Part shown: one piece after another, positions 37,009 through 50,340 of the stretch
Layout of the letters: the number at the start of each line of letters is the position of its first letter
Position numbering within the stretch: the stretch's first letter is position 1
NCBI GenBank assembly: GCA_013398275.1
Contig: VZSE01011604.1
Span: 945,695 to 1,009,694, forward strand
Reading direction: 5' to 3'
From: Promerops cafer
Taxonomy: Eukaryota > Chordata > Aves > Passeriformes > Nectariniidae
Length of the DNA stretch: 64,000 bases
Program-made: the position numbers and the translations under genes
Notes under the pieces: model-generated
What the model was told of the DNA's origin: nothing
Seen by the model: only the letters and a program-made list of their open reading frames with translations
Database searches by the model: none

Positions 37009-38035
37009 GCCATTCTTCTTGAAAGGAAAAGGTTCATCAGTTTTTAATCAATTCTGTTCGAAATAATCAAGAGCAAAATGTACCTCAGCTCTGAAAAATG
37101 TTGATGCTTTCCTGTAGGAATTTATTGATTTGCCATTCTGAAGTGACTTGCCAAACAAAGAACATTTATTTATTTGAGCTTGATTGCTAAGGAAATGATG
37201 CCAATGTGATTAAACTAAACCACTGCTGCCTCCATGCATTTATGAAAATCCTTGAATAGCTTTTGGGACAGTTGATGACTGTAAACAAGTTTGACAAAAG
37301 CAGCAAGGAGACCCAGTGGCTGTAAAGATCTTGCAACTTTATGGAAAGAAGCCACTCCTAAAGCAGGAAATATACAGTTCCTGACTGCAGAAAGTCATTA
37401 TTCTTAGCTCTTGCTTTCTTAAACTACAAAGTCAAAAGAGTTCTTATGCAGCATTACCTCACTTACTCTCATGTGCCAGGGTCTGACTTATTAAGTTTTT
37501 AAACTGGAGAAAAATAGAGACTATGTTTGTGGTTTTTATTTTATTTTAGCATGTAAAAATTAGTATCCTCTCTTATTGAAAAGTATTAAAAAGGTCATTT
37601 TACTATTAATTTTGGTGTATGGTTCTGTTTAGAAACAGAAGAAGAATGTGGAATACCAGACTTTTCTTTAAATAAGTGGGGAGAAAATCCAGGCCGTGTT
37701 CTGCTCTTAATTTTGAGCTGTAGGAAAGCTGACAAGTAGAAACAATTTTAAAGCATCACTAGGCAGTCACAGCTGGTGAGGACCCCATTCTTACATCCAT
37801 AGCAGTTCATTTAACCCAAGCTGGCTGAAAAAACTGAGACAATGCAGAGGTAACACAGAACCAGATATAACTTGAGACCTCTTCTACAAAGAGGTTGGTG
37901 CAGTGGGTTGTGATGAAAGAGACAGCCACACCTCTGCTTGAGATCTACTCTGATGTGTTTAGAAGTAGTAAGCATTAAGAGCAAAAGTTAGGAATATTCA
38001 GAATCACTACCTGACAATCTGAATCCCTGAATCAT
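37009..38035. other. Unique DNA upstream of a CR1 fragment
   Basis: No gene seen. 37.05-37.27 kb has an even composition with a TTATTTATTTGAGCTTGATT segment that might be conserved non-coding DNA; impression only. Confidence 0.4.
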
Positions 38036-38190
38036 TCCTGTGGCCCTGCACCAGAGCTGCTCCAGTCAGACCAAATGGTTTTGCACCGAGGGCCCAAGTA
38101 TCAGACCCAGGGCTGAGCAGAGGGAAAGGTTCCACTCCCTCAACTTGCTGACAATTCTCCTCCTCATGCAGCCCAGGATGCTGTAATCAC
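38036..38190 (-). mobile_element. CR1 LINE internal fragment, inverted
   Basis: Matches the reverse complement of the region upstream of the CR1 3' end: ATTCCTGTGGCCCTGCACCA, GAGCTGCTCCAGTCAGACC, GGGCTGAGCAGAGGGAAAGG, CACTCCCTCAACTTGCTGAC and CATGCAGCCCAGGATGCTGT. These correspond to the family words GTGGCCCT..CTCCAG, GCTGAGCAGAGGG, CTCCCTCGACCTGCTGGC and TGCAGCCCAGGAT. About 155 bp, truncated at both ends, old. Confidence 0.9.
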
Positions 38191-40016
38191 GCTCTGTAGT
38201 TCATTACAGTTCAGTTCTTTCCTGGAGTTTATTCAAGAATCTAGTGGAAAATAAAAATGTTCCTTCAATAAAAATAGAATCCCATTATATGTTCGGACAC
38301 AGTGGATATCTGTGTAGTAGAATACACTTTGTGCATGACATTCTGAAGGTTAGCTGCTACATAACTCAGTATGGGGGGTCTTATGTTCTACTTTGAAATG
38401 CAGCAACTTCACTTTGTTCCAGCAATGAACAGATCACAGCCAGAGAGAAGCAGCCATACTACACCCAGACAGCTGCAGCCACCATGGAGTTCCTTACAAA
38501 GCAAGAAAAACTAAAATTATAGACCAACTAATACATCTATATTATCTAATTACACTCAAGTGTTGGGGTTTTTTTGGGGGGGTGTAATTATGTCTATACT
38601 TCAGGGTTTTTAATGATTATAACTGATAACAACTTTTTGATTAGAATGAATAATCTTAGGCCAATTATTACAGAAGCATTCTGTATCCAAAATGGTAGTA
38701 GATATATTTTTAGCACCAAACTCTATCCAATTTCAATGCTAATAAGAGAAATTCTTCTTCCTGGATTTGCCACACAGTGTGCGTACATATATAAATGTTC
38801 ATGTGAGGGATAAAGATTTGTGAGGAATAGGAAAGTCTGGATTGATTGGTCTGCTGGAAATTCTGCTTTCATTTGTAAAGCTTCTTACAAAGGTAAATCG
38901 TGACTGATCCCATAATTCTGAACTGAAAGCCCAGCACTGCTCACCTGAAAGAAAATTAAAACCACCCCTTTTTTTATCTAGACACTAGATAACACTAATA
39001 AAATATCTGCTTCAATGCTCTTCTTCCTGTCATCAATGCAGCAGAGAAGCAGAAAAATAAGATTTTTATTAGAGGAAGATTTTTTTCACTCACAGATAAA
39101 ATAAAAATAGAATAATTTCTACAAGTTGTTAAAATTATTTCATAAAGATTTGACTTACATATGGGAAAGCAGACACCAATCAAATTTTAATTTTTTTTTA
39201 AATTTAATCTTACACATTATTTTTTGAGGTAGTTTTGTTGTTTGTTTCTTTTTAATTTGAAAGACAAGATACTTCTAGAATAGTTCATACTTTCATGTCT
39301 GGAGAGAGATTTCAGGTGACAGATCACACAGACAATAAACACTTCTGAAATTTCTAACTGTAATGGACATTCCTCAAGTGAGTTGTGAATAATGTAATGC
39401 CTGCATCAATATTCCATGTAAAAATCTCCAGAATTACCTTATTGATTTTGCTAAATTTATTGCCATTCTGATAATTCCAATCCATTGCTTTTGCAAACAA
39501 TTTTAAATGAATAGCAAAGATATATTCTAGGTAATATGCTTCTGGGAGATTACTATGCTTCTCAGCTGGTTAAATCCACTCAGCCTTCAGTGTGGAGCTG
39601 CAAGCACTGCTAAATTGTGTAGCAGTCTTCAATAGAAATCATCAAGAGTCATGTCTTATTGCTTTCATAAAATGTGGTTTACACCTCTCTGAGTAATTGA
39701 ATTTTGCTAGGGTTATGGGCAGGCTGCATATTTCTGTGCATGAAAACACTATACAGTCCTTAGGAAACAAGCAGTTCTTTCTATTGTATGAAGTCAAATC
39801 AGAGATTACTTTGCAAAATTTATGCTGGACATTTTTCACTCCAAAAAGTTAATTAACAAGGAGATGAGCTTTTCTAGGAGAAAAAAAATGTCCCACAGAG
39901 TTATAACTGCTCTTAGAGAAGTTTGGAAATGTTTCTTGCATATTATATAAAGTCTCTAACATATTCTTGTACCAGCATAAGTATAAAAAAACCCTCTACT
40001 ATCTGTCTACTGCCAA
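38191..40016. other. AT-rich unique DNA, no gene seen
   Basis: A 79-codon plus frame at 38574-38813 begins in a G8 run and is unrecognisable. A T-rich patch lies at 39.19-39.26 kb. No repeat family recognised. Confidence 0.5.
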
Positions 40017-40082
40017 GATAATAATAATTATAATTGATAATTAATCATAAAAATACTACTACTAATATTAATAATAATATAA
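40017..40082. repeat. (AAT)n-like low-complexity tract
   Basis: ATAATAATTATAATTGATAA, then ACTACTACTAATATTAATAA words. Imperfect trinucleotide simple sequence of about 65 bp. Confidence 0.8.
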
Positions 40083-40265
40083 CAGTTTAAAAATATTTTC
40101 TACAGTCAGATCATGATCTGGCACCTGATAAAGACCACAACTGAAAAATGAATCATGCCAAGTGCATTAACAAGGCTTTCCCTAATATGAATAAGTGCTA
40201 AGAACTAAAAATATCAAATGTTTCACAGCTGTGTACTAACATATTTGGAAACAGTAAATGATAGC

Positions 40266-40310
40266 TAGATAGATAGATAGATAGACAGATAGATGGATGA
40301 TTGATAGATA
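40266..40310. repeat. (TAGA)n tetranucleotide microsatellite
   Basis: Five uninterrupted TAGA units followed by TAGACAGATAGATGGATGAT and a final TGATAGATA. Interrupted at the 3' side. Likely length-polymorphic. Confidence 0.92.
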
Positions 40311-41991
40311 TTCACAGCTACAAGTAATGAATTAATGAGAAAACTAATGGGAAAGCTTCATCACACATGGTAAGGGGAACATGTACACGACTACCATTTC
40401 AGTCCAACCTCTGACACTCAGCAGTCAATACCTGTGAAAGAGATTTGCTTAATGATTTTAATGTGTTTTGTTGAAAAACCACTACCCACTAATTTTTCTG
40501 CCCAGACAGTGGAAAGAACAACACAATCTTCGCTCCATACTCAATGTTTTTGGCACAAGAAAAACAGAATTCTTCATAGAAAACTGTAGCAGCTTAAAAA
40601 TCCAGTTGTATAAAACAAACCGGCATCATATCTCCCATTGTAATTACAGTTCACCTTTAAATTAACAAAGTCATTGACTTACTTAATCCTCTCCCTCATT
40701 TTCATTAGACCTGGCAGGTAGTTAAAGTATTATTCAGCAAATAAATTGTATAAAAAGCTACAATATATTTCCTTAAGCCTTAAGTGCAATCAAAGCTGTC
40801 ATGCTTACAAATGTTTACGTTGCTACTTCCCTTCCAGGAAAACCTTAGAATCTCATATACCTTTATCATTGATCTCAATATCTCCTTGAACATTGCATTT
40901 CCTCAGCCAAGGCCAATGTTGCTTGGAAGGCTGATGCAAACTGCTGAAGTAACGCACTGTCATTGACTTTGATAACAATGCTCAAATAAAGGCAAAGTTT
41001 GCATGTTATGGTAATTTTAAAGAATTCCGCTTTGTTCCAGTAAAGTCAAGAAATTACAAGAAAGTGCTCTTCCAGCTTATTGCCCAGCCACATTTTCTGA
41101 AAAGTAAACATGGCAGCAACTATCAGAACTTTTTAAAGTTATAATAACTTATATATTATACTTCAATAGCAATTTTTAACAATTTAATTACTCTTTCACC
41201 ACTCTGTCTTTCCTAAAAAAGAAAATGAAACCCCACTGGAGCAGATTGAAAGCAGATCAAAATTTTGTTGTTTTCAATTTCTTAGGAAATCAAGATTAAG
41301 TGATTCACTGATGTTTAAATAAAAGTCAACAAGACAGTATCAAGATAGGCACATTATTTTGCATGAACAGTGGCTCTGTGTGGCTCTGTTTCAAGACATC
41401 TGAGCCTCATTAAGAATTATGTACATTAAATCTAATAATTAGCAGATAAGAAAGGGAAAAATATTCTTTCATATTTTTTGTCTTTGTTTTCTTTTGTAAG
41501 GGTAGGTGGAGATGCTGCAAGAACAAGAAGCACTGAAATTATGTCCTGGGGACCTGAGGGAGACAAGGGTCCTTTTTGCCTGGCAGGAAAGCTGAATGCT
41601 GGGATTCAAAACAGTTATGGCCTAACCAGATATGCCGGGCAAAAGTCAAAGAAGAAATTATGGCAAAGGGAAGGGAAAAGATAAATCCAAATGCCACATC
41701 TCTGACCAATGACAGGGACCTGCCCCATCTCCCAAGATCCCACAGAGGGTTCTTTTCAGTGGTATGACTAACTGCCCTTCACCTGATCTACCATAGACAA
41801 CATCTCTTTAAATGCTGGCAAATTCTGTTTGGGTAGAATGAAGACAGGTTTGTTTGGTGTGGGTTTCTCTGGGTTTTGTGCAAGTTTTCTGCAGGAAGGT
41901 AGTTTTTAGCTTTTGCCTGGGATTTTCCAGGGCCCAGAAGTTTGGTTTGAAACAATGCACAAGCAGCAAGTTTGGATCTTCAGGGAAATTT
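40311..41991. other. Unique DNA upstream of a tandem duplication
   Basis: 41.48-41.77 kb is less AT-rich and open in two plus frames (68 and 63 codons) without recognisable product. Around 41.84-41.95 kb it becomes G/T-rich. No element identified. Confidence 0.4.
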
Positions 41992-42130
41992 CTAGGTCAC
42001 ATGTGAAACCAATGTTTCCAAGAAGCATGAGACTTTTTTTTTTTTTTTAACCTATGTNCTAGGTCACATGCGAAACCAATGTTTCCAAAAAAGCATGAGA
42101 CAAGACTTTTTTTTTTTTTTTAACCTATGT
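41992..42130. repeat. 66-72-bp tandem duplication with N at the junction
   Basis: Copy 1 (41992-42057) and copy 2 (42059-42130) both run from CTAGGTCACATG through AACCAATGTTTCCA and AGCATGAGAC, a T-run, and TAACCTATGT. Copy 2 differs by T-to-C (making a CpG), one G-to-A with an extra A, and an extra AAGAC before the T-run. The N at 42058 lies exactly between them. This looks like two imperfect reads of one locus joined at a poly(T), not a biological tandem repeat. Confidence 0.85.
42058..42058. other. Unresolved base (N), probable assembly seam
   Basis: A lone N between the two copies, each ending in a homopolymer T-run. Long T-runs are a common cause of assembly breaks. Confidence 0.8.
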
Positions 42131-45100
42131 GAATCAACTCATATAACTTAAGAAAAAAATTAGGAATATTGATGAAAAACATAATAAGGAAACAAAATAT
42201 TCACTAAGAGCAAGTTTACAGAAGCAGAGCTCATCAAAAAGACACTGTCCTGATTCTAGAACAGCAGCGAGGAATTACAGAGCATATTATGTCTTTGCAA
42301 GGCCCAGCTATACACAGCGAAGACAAATAAAATGTCTACAAGCTCATATAACCTCAATATGAATGTTCATTTGAAGAAGCACTTGAAGAAAATCTACCTA
42401 CCCATCTCTGCAACTGAATATATTGAGGCATTGGCTCTTAAATTCAGTTTTCGTTTTAACAGTTGCATCTATCATGGTGCTCTAAGGAAACGTAAAGCTA
42501 TCTTTTAGTTGAACTATTCTTATGCAGAGAAATTCTGGAAAGAAGCCTCAGGCAGTGACAAAAAATTTATACTTCACAATAACATGATCAGTAAGACATT
42601 TCTAAGGAAAGAGAGCAAACTAATTCTTACAAACTACCCTTTTTTACAGCCCTTGCATAATAGTACTAGTTTCAAAATATGTCATGCACAGTAGCAACTA
42701 CCCTTCCACAAATGATTTGAAAAATTTAGGTATGTCAAAGGCAAAGAAAAGTAGTCAAAAATATTACAAAACAGCCAAAATTCCATTAGCTGCATGAAAA
42801 ATTCAGTTCTAAAAATGTGGTGGCAGTATTGCATATCTCTGTACATTCTCAAATAACAGGAAATTCTAATTTGTAAAGTTAGATTCCCATTCTATTTTCG
42901 AGACAAGTAACAGTACAGAAAGGAAAATGCAGCAGTCTTTGGTATTCATGCAGCTGGACTGTTTAAAATCTCAACTTCTTTTACCCCCTGCATAGCCTTC
43001 AGTCCAGCTGAGTATGTTTCTATAAATTGTATTTCAATTTCAGAGGATAAAGACTAAGCTACTGGATCCCTGTTTTCTCCTTAGAAGCCTGTAGTTTAAA
43101 TTCAAGCTTAAAAAAGTTCACACTCCCTGAAAGTGTGATTGCATCTATTAATTCTATTGCTGAGTCTTGCCATGCTTTGGTGACATGGTTTGTTACAATT
43201 CAAAGGTCATGTTCTACTCGTATTTACAGTGGGGCCCTTCTGGAACAAATTGGAGCTGCAGAATAAATATGATGCAGACAACAAAGGAAATTTTATATTA
43301 CAATTACTTTTAGAATATATATGTAGAAATAATAAGGACTAAAGCATGATGGTGAATTGTATATCAGTTTTATTGCTTTGGGCTGAAACAAAAGAAGTCT
43401 AAACAAATAGACAGTGCACCCATGTGCTGAGCTGCATTTAGCCCTATTTGTTATTTGATTACAGGAGCCAGATCCTGATGTCTGCCTGAACCAGTGTCCA
43501 TTGGCCTCTGAAGAGACATGTACCTTCCCACCATTTGGGCCATGGAGAAGGAGGGGACTTCCCATCCTGCCCATAACCATGCAAAAGGGTTCCAGTTTGA
43601 AATCACTTATCCACACCAGTGCACTAAGTACGTAATTTCCCCTCCTTGCCACCTTTGCCAGTTTACCCAAACTTTCTGTATCCCCGCTTAACTTTTCAAT
43701 CTGCGACTGCCATATTTTTCTCTTAAAACTGTGGTGCATGATTCTAATTTTACAGAGCTCAACTGTGGATCATTTTAGACTTAGACTGAACAGAGTAGGG
43801 TTACATGGTGAAGCTGTTTTCAGGCACCCAAAGATGCGGTCTCCTTTTAGAAGGTAAGATACACAGCCAGAACAGAAAATGTCTCCATCAAGTGTGTGTG
43901 TTATTACTAATGTAACTCTTTAGTGGGCTTTCCAGAGCTCTCTGTCTCAACCAGGATTTATTAGACTCCTCTCTGGATGCACCTGGGACGCTGCTGCCTC
44001 AGCATGTTCACTGTACACAAATATACTGCACAAAGCAGGCTGCAGGAATGGAGGGGTGTTACAGGCTTGTAGGCTGCCCTTTGAGGATTTCAAAGGGGTC
44101 AAGTGCAGCCCTGGCAGGAAGTTTGCCCTTACTGTTCATCTTTTTAACACTCAGTCACAGTTTGGCTTTTGTTGGGTCAATATCTCACACTCAGGACAAA
44201 TCCCAGTTTCATGACTGTCTAAAAAAGATGGTCTTCTGATAACAAGCATCAACTGATCTACAAAGTTTCACTTCAAATAAAAAAGTAGCCCCTTTTGTAT
44301 ATGTACCCAGATGGGTTTCATTTCCAGAACTGCTGAATTTCAAGCAAAATCCCTATTTCTGTGAAGAAGTTTCTCTTCAGTCATGTTCAAGGGTTCTATG
44401 GCAAGCTGTTACGAGAACAAGCAGAGCACAGAAAACTGTGATAAAAGTAGAATACTTTGTGGATTAGTTCCAAGGTAGTTGTCTGCAGTTACAGCTACTT
44501 ACATTTTGTCAGTACGAATTGCAAACATGGCAAAACAATGGAGCAACATATTCAGGTAGGTAGAGTCTAATGTGTGGGGAAAATAAAGAAATTTAAAAAA
44601 CTCCTTTATTTCCACAATTTATTTTTCAAAGATCTTTCCTGAAAAGATGAGTATCTCAGCATGGAAATAATATGTCATAACATGTTCAAAAATTAAATTT
44701 ACTATTCAAGAAAAACTAATCTTCCTGTAACAAAACTGGCAAATCAAAGGTCCTTATAAATATATTTACATTAGAACTGCTTGTCAATGATTAATTTCTT
44801 TTTAGGAGCCATAATTCTTTCCCAAATAAAATATTGCCTCGATTATAAAAAAGTGCATATAGGCCATGGAGTTTCTGAAGTATCTTAGATATTTATCAAA
44901 GTATGTTTGCAAGTATGAGCTTCAACTTCCTCGCCAAAGTAGTTCAACCAAAATCCATGCTGTCACTGACAAACCCTGTAAGATTTTATGATTTTTACCT
45001 GCTATTTAAAGTCTTTGCATATTACAGAGTTGACCTTGTCCTCATGTCTCTTTTCTCCCAGTGGCTAAAGGGGATCCTATTGTCTCTCAGTGCCAGCTCT

Positions 45101-46580
45101 CTTCTCCGTAATGCTATTTTCAGTAGATAAAACGTTGTCTAAGCATAAGAGAGTCCCTAGAAATCAGATGCAATGACATCTTTCCAAAAGCTCAACCTCA
45201 CATCAGTTAATGCTGGTTTGGGTGCAAACCCCACATCAGTCCCACAGAATAGTAGCAATAGAAGCAGTGACATTATAAAATACTGCACAGAACCTGTCCT
45301 GGTCGTTCTTAAAAAGGCAGACACACTTCTGCACTGTTTTGACTGATCTCTCGTATTGCTCCACTTTTCTCCTTGCATGTCACTGGTTTAAGTATCCAGA
45401 AATAAAAGATAAGAGAAAGGAATGGACTTCTTATTTTGTTTTTTGCATGATAAAAGCCTTAACCCTGAAGAAACTGTCTCTCTTTCCATCCTCTCCTACC
45501 ACTTAGTTAACTCAGCATCATGACCACTAGATTTTGGAAGGCTGTCACTTAACGTGAAAAGTGATTTCACACAAACAAAATAGAGACTTACAGTCTGGTA
45601 TTCATTTTTGATTATCATTTCTCCTTGATCCTACACCTTTCTCCCAAAGATATAGAAACACACTTGAAATATTTCCTCTGTATGTTTTGTTGTTGTATTA
45701 ATATTAATATGGAGTATAACATAAAAAGGACAATTTAATGGAGAGTCCTTTAAGTGATTAGTAAAAGACATGCTGAGAAAGGAGGCAATAGTAGACACTC
45801 TTTGAATATTTCTGCAGTGAAATCAAGGTAATAGGAAGAATTATTTTTCTTTTATCTTTTTTTTAACAGGATAGGAAAGTTATGACCAAAGATGAGTAAA
45901 ATTTTTTGAGGTATTATCAGAAACAACTGAAATGTGCCTAACCAATATCATGTTTCCATCTCTTAAAAATCTGACTTAAAAATCTTATGTACATGAAATT
46001 AACACCAAATTTTCACCCTTAAAAACATTATGAGCTTTAACTTCAATAACAAATCCTAATCAAGAAGTCCGTAACCTATGACAGAGCATACCTGCTGCAC
46101 AATACAGTGATGTGTATTTTTTCATCTTGCAAGAGTCACAGATCCCTATCCTTATCTTGTCAGTGATCCCTATTCCTCCCCGCTGGTGACTCAGCCAAAA
46201 ATAATCTGGAGCTTGTTTTGGAGTTATGAATGTAGCCTCACTGCCATGATACGTAATAAATGCCTTTAGACATGAATTTTAGTTACAATTCTGAAAGAAA
46301 CATCATGAGTATAAACTCATGACCGTCTTCTTGTAGGAAAATATGCATGAACCCTAAAACTTTGTAGTAATCCCACTGCAGTAAAACCCAGAGTTAAACT
46401 GCTTGAACTCTATTCCAGAAGTTGACTAGGAAACTCCAGGATCAACCCTGATCTTATGTCCAAAAATGGTTCCTTTCAGAAAATGACAGACCAGTTTTCA
46501 TGACATTTTAGGTAGGTTGGGGAGATTGATGATGAAAAATGAAAATATATATCATAGTTCTGGTAGCCTCCTCTAGTCAA
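42131..46580. other. AT-rich unique DNA, no gene supported
   Basis: Contains a 148-codon minus frame (43293-43739) with a mixed translation ending in a Tyr/Ile-rich low-complexity tail. I recognise no domain and there is no upstream promoter or splice context, so I do not call a gene. A TGACTCAGC word (AP-1/MARE-like) occurs at 46187-46195. No repeat family recognised. Confidence 0.4.
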
Positions 46581-46623
46581 TTTATTTTTTTATTTTTATT
46601 GTTGTTGTTTTATTTTTTTAATT
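46581..46623. repeat. T-rich low-complexity tract
   Basis: TTTATTTTTTTATTTTTATT, then GTTGTTGTTTTATTTTTTT. Simple sequence. Confidence 0.85.
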
Positions 46624-48203
46624 GGAGATTTAAGACTGAAAATATTTTCTTTCCTAATATTTTCAGAGAAAGTAGGTCCCCTACTTTTAGACATTATCAC
46701 AATATTATGTAATTAATTTAGATACGAGGGCACATACACACATTTGACTGTCCATATTGACATTTAACTGTTCACAATGATGTTTTTTGTGCAAGCAAAA
46801 AAAATAGTTTTTTTCACTGTTTAACTTTGCTGGCAGCTTCTGCAATGTGCTTTTTTTATTTTTTTTAACTAGACCCTAGTGAAAACAGGCTCTGCAAACT
46901 CCTTCTCCAAAATAGTTCCGTTGTTACCATAAATGTCAGGATACATCCACTACATAGTATATGAAATACAGTAACCTCAGAAAACTCTAAAAAAATTACA
47001 TTTGTCAGCTAAAAAATTAATTCTACTCTCTGTCTCTTCTTACTATTTAAATCAAGGCAACTACTGTCAAAAGTAGCCTTTATGGAAAGAAACAGAAAGT
47101 AGAACTGAAAATCTGAAGTTGAAAAGATTCAAAGAGGAATAAGAAAGGCCCTTAATAGACTATGGAAAATAAGCAAGAGCCTTTCAAGTAATAGGAAAGA
47201 AAACAACAAAACCAATCAGAAAAAAATCTCTGCAAAACAGCAGCCTTAAAAAAATTAAATAGAAAAAGAGTGTCATATTTCAGAAATATGACATTCAGCA
47301 GGGGTAAAAATCAAATTTATTTTCCTCTGAGATACCAGCATTTAGGAAAAAACCCAACTAGTTTTAAAAGTTGGTGCAGACATTTTTATTAAGAAGCGGT
47401 AGAAACGGAGGTAATTGAATAGAAAGGCCAAATAGCAAGAAATCTTTGACAAGCCGTAGACTTCACAGTGAAAAGTATTGGAAACAGGCAGACAGAACTG
47501 TAGGGAACTCAGCTTCAAATACTACACCTGCTCAACCTTTACTCACAAATACAGAGCAGATCTAGGGAAGGTATACATCTACTGCTGGATAGCAATTTCA
47601 AAATATTTCTGCACCCAGTGGTATTTATTGGATTTGTCTGATTACTTTGTGTATGACTAATGAGGAAAAATATTGCTGAATTCACAGCAAAATTAGTAAT
47701 CCTCATTAGGAGACCCACTTTCCATGGGATTTGTCTGTATTTAAGGCAATTCATGATCATGGGTTAGCCAAGCTCCACTTTTAAACAAGGAATGAGAAAA
47801 CAAAATGTTGTTTTAATCTGAGGAGACAAAGAATATGAAAAAGTTGGCATATTCTGTATTAGTTTTCCATTGAATTTGCAAGAGAACAAGCAGCAGGTCT
47901 CCATCTGGGAGAGACTTCCTGTTACTGGGTAGAAAACAGAGTAATTTTGAAAAGCTGTGGAATTCTCTGTTGAACGCTTCTGGTTCGCAGGAGGAGATAA
48001 ATGCTTTGTAAAGTTAAAAAGACACAGACTGCTTCTTTGTTTTATGAGAAAATATGCAGATTAGCAAATTAGTTGTTAAAAAGAAACTAGGAGGCCTTTA
48101 TGTCCATCATTATTCACTACCTGGAATATAGCTCTGAAAAAGTAGACCTGCAGCTGAACTTAATTTAATTTAGTGCTACCAGTTTGCTGGGCTTGATATT
48201 AAT
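46624..48203. other. AT-rich unique DNA
   Basis: No gene. A 10-bp hairpin (TGTCATATTT / AAATATGACA, 3-nt loop) lies at about 47271-47293. Otherwise unremarkable. Confidence 0.5.
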
Positions 48204-48230
48204 CAAAACAAACAAACACACAAACAAAGG
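48204..48230. repeat. (CAAA)n/(CA)n short simple repeat
   Basis: CAAAACAAACAAACACACAA followed by ACAAAG. Short and interrupted. Confidence 0.75.
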
Positions 48231-48662
48231 CAGCACATCAGTTTTAAGTAAAAACTGATTTAAATGAAACATAGACTTCAAAGTAGGATTCCAGATACAC
48301 CTCAATTTAGTCAACCAAAGTATTAAGTTTCCAAGTACTTTACAAATTATTATGACAATTATACTTTGGGCTAAATTCTTGTAAAAAGGTTTAACAGTTC
48401 AGACCATGGAAATTTTACCAGAAGTTACCCTATTAGCAAATTTCCAGAGATGCAATTTTATTTTACTATAGCATGCAATGCGAATTACTGGAAGAGATAT
48501 ATTGATAAAGAAATAGAACTTGTTTGCCAAACAAATAACAGTTTTGTAATTTTTCTCTTGGTAGATGAGTGGTAAAAATGGTAGTAGATAATAAAATCTT
48601 GCACTTGTCACTGTAAAGTCCCTTTGCAGAACAGAAGGACAAATCATTTGACTGGCAAAGGA
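48231..48662. other. AT-rich unique DNA
   Basis: Minus frames of 75 and 82 codons overlap here in different phases and are unrecognisable. Ends at a CR1 fragment. Confidence 0.45.
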
Positions 48663-49128
48663 TTCTGGAAAGGAACTCTGGAAGACCTCTCATCCAACCC
48701 CCCTTAAGTCATCACTAATTCAGAGCAGCTTGCTCAGGACATTCCAATAAATTTTGGTTTCTTTCGCCAAGGATTCAGTTTTTACCCAAGGTGAAAGGTT
48801 CCTCAACATCTTAAGGCAATGTTTTCCAGCTTTTGAATGTATTCATTGTATAAGAAAGAAATAATTCCTACTATTTATTGAAGTTTGCCAAATTTCAACT
48901 TGTGTCTGTTACTTCCTATCCTACCACAATGCACCCTAGAAATATCTGGCTCCATCTTCTCTACCCTGAATATGCATTAGAAAGCAATAAGATTTTGGTC
49001 TTCTTTCCTCAAGATTAAACAGATTCAGTTCCCTCAGCCTCTATTCTCATGTCCTGTGGTAAAATTCCTGATCTTATGGTGGCTTTCTGTCAGGCTTCCT
49101 CCAGGTTGTCAATGTTTTCCTTGTACTC
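48663..49128 (-). mobile_element. Old CR1 LINE fragment, inverted
   Basis: About 465 bp following the reverse complement of a CR1 3' region collinearly: GGAAAGGAACTCTGGAAGAC, ATCCAACCCCCCTTA, GAGCAGCTTGCTCAGGACAT, then a diverged middle, then TGTGTCTGTTACTTCCTATC, ATATCTGGCTCCATCTTCTC, GATTAAACAGATTCAGTTCC, CTCAGCCTCTATTCTCATGT and TGTTTTCCTTGTACTC. Corresponding family words are GCAGCTTGCTCAGGAC, CTGGCTCCGTCTTCTC, CAGTTCTCTCAGCC and TTTCTTGTACTG. It is the most diverged CR1 copy in the window, hence probably the oldest. Confidence 0.85.
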
Positions 49129-50079
49129 TTTTTCTTATTCATTACTTTCATTAGAAATAAAAGACCTTCTTGCACCTAAGGGTCAATCAAAATTATCACA
49201 GAAGTATTTCAACAATAAATTACTAGGAATTCTAGCTCTGTTAATAAAAGTTATCCTTACAAGATAAGCGATTCACTAAGGAAAGAAGAGAGTGAAAAAA
49301 AATCCTCAGTGAGTGGATTTCTAATTTTATTTCTAGTTCTAATATTATGTGAGGCTGTAGTAGAGCTATGAAATTTATATTGACTGAGGACTTAACCCCA
49401 AGACACATCTAATGTGAATCAGAAGACTACTTTTCAAAGCCAGAAAAGAATCTGGTAGCCAAGCAACCTATACATTTTATACCACAAAAGAGATTTTTGG
49501 CCTTTTGCAGGATGCTTCCATCATAGCCCTGTTACATATGCTTTAGTTCCAACTAAATACAGCTTTTATTTTCTTCCTGGGAACTAAACCAGCTAAACTA
49601 AACAAATTGAAAAATACAGTACCTAGTTACAGAGATTCCAGTCTGAACTGAATCTCAAATACTGCTTGAACAGAAACTGTAAATGAACAGAAGGAAAAAA
49701 CACAAGTGATGTTTGCAGTGAAGTTGCTGCTCAAATATTTTAGTGAAACAAATACGATTTTCTGATCATCTTAGTGAAAAAATATTATTTGATGATCTAA
49801 TTTTAAAATTGTCAATCAGTAACAAAAAAACTAAATAAAATTTTGACAAATTAAAAAATTTATATAAATCATTATATATTTCCTTTAGGAAAAAAAAAAA
49901 TGCATTCATTGTCATAGAACATGTTACTGTGACCTTTAGATGTACAAAATATTCTTAGTTTCTCCCTGTAAAGGAATTAAGTTCTAGATTCAGAGTACAG
50001 AATGAGAGCACAGTAATGAATACAAACCAGCAGTAAAATCATCTGTGTCAGGACAAAATTAAGCCCAGTAAATTCACTA
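49129..50079. other. AT-rich unique DNA
   Basis: No gene. 49.74-49.90 kb is extremely AT-rich with A-runs. Confidence 0.5.
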
Positions 50080-50340
50080 GTATTGGTCTGAAGTTGATAT
50101 TGGGACGCAGAAAGACTTAGGTAGCCTTGGTTATCAGGCAGGCGAGCAGGAAGCAGGGGAGGGCTGCTTCTCTGGACCTGAGACCCGGGCGATCCCCGAA
50201 TGGGCTTGGGGAATCCAAGTTCTCCAAGGAGACTCTCCTCCCCTGTGGCTGAGCCCCAGATACACAATCTGGGCTTAGGTAGCAGCCATCTCAACCCACC
50301 TCTGCCCCCACACTGTGCTGCTTCTCTCCTTTGTGTGCAG
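50080..50340. other. Less AT-rich segment ending in an acceptor-like site
   Basis: About 260 bp with a higher G+C content and a few CpGs (ACCCGGGCGATCCCCGAATG). It ends in a strong plus-strand splice-acceptor-like sequence, GCTTCTCTCCTTTGTGTGCAG at 50320-50340. A 105-codon minus frame also overlaps. No element or gene family was recognised. Confidence 0.35.

Noticed and set aside
40266..40310. GATA array as a GATA-factor binding cluster
   Set aside because: It is a simple tetranucleotide microsatellite; motif density is a by-product of the repeat.
43293..43739. A 148-codon minus-strand open frame
   Set aside because: Mixed composition but no motif I recognise, and a Tyr/Ile-rich tail from AT-rich DNA. 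Roughly the length expected for a chance maximum in a window of this size.
46187..46195. AP-1/MARE-like TGACTCAGC site
   Set aside because: A single 9-bp match is expected by chance in a window of this size and has no partner sites nearby.
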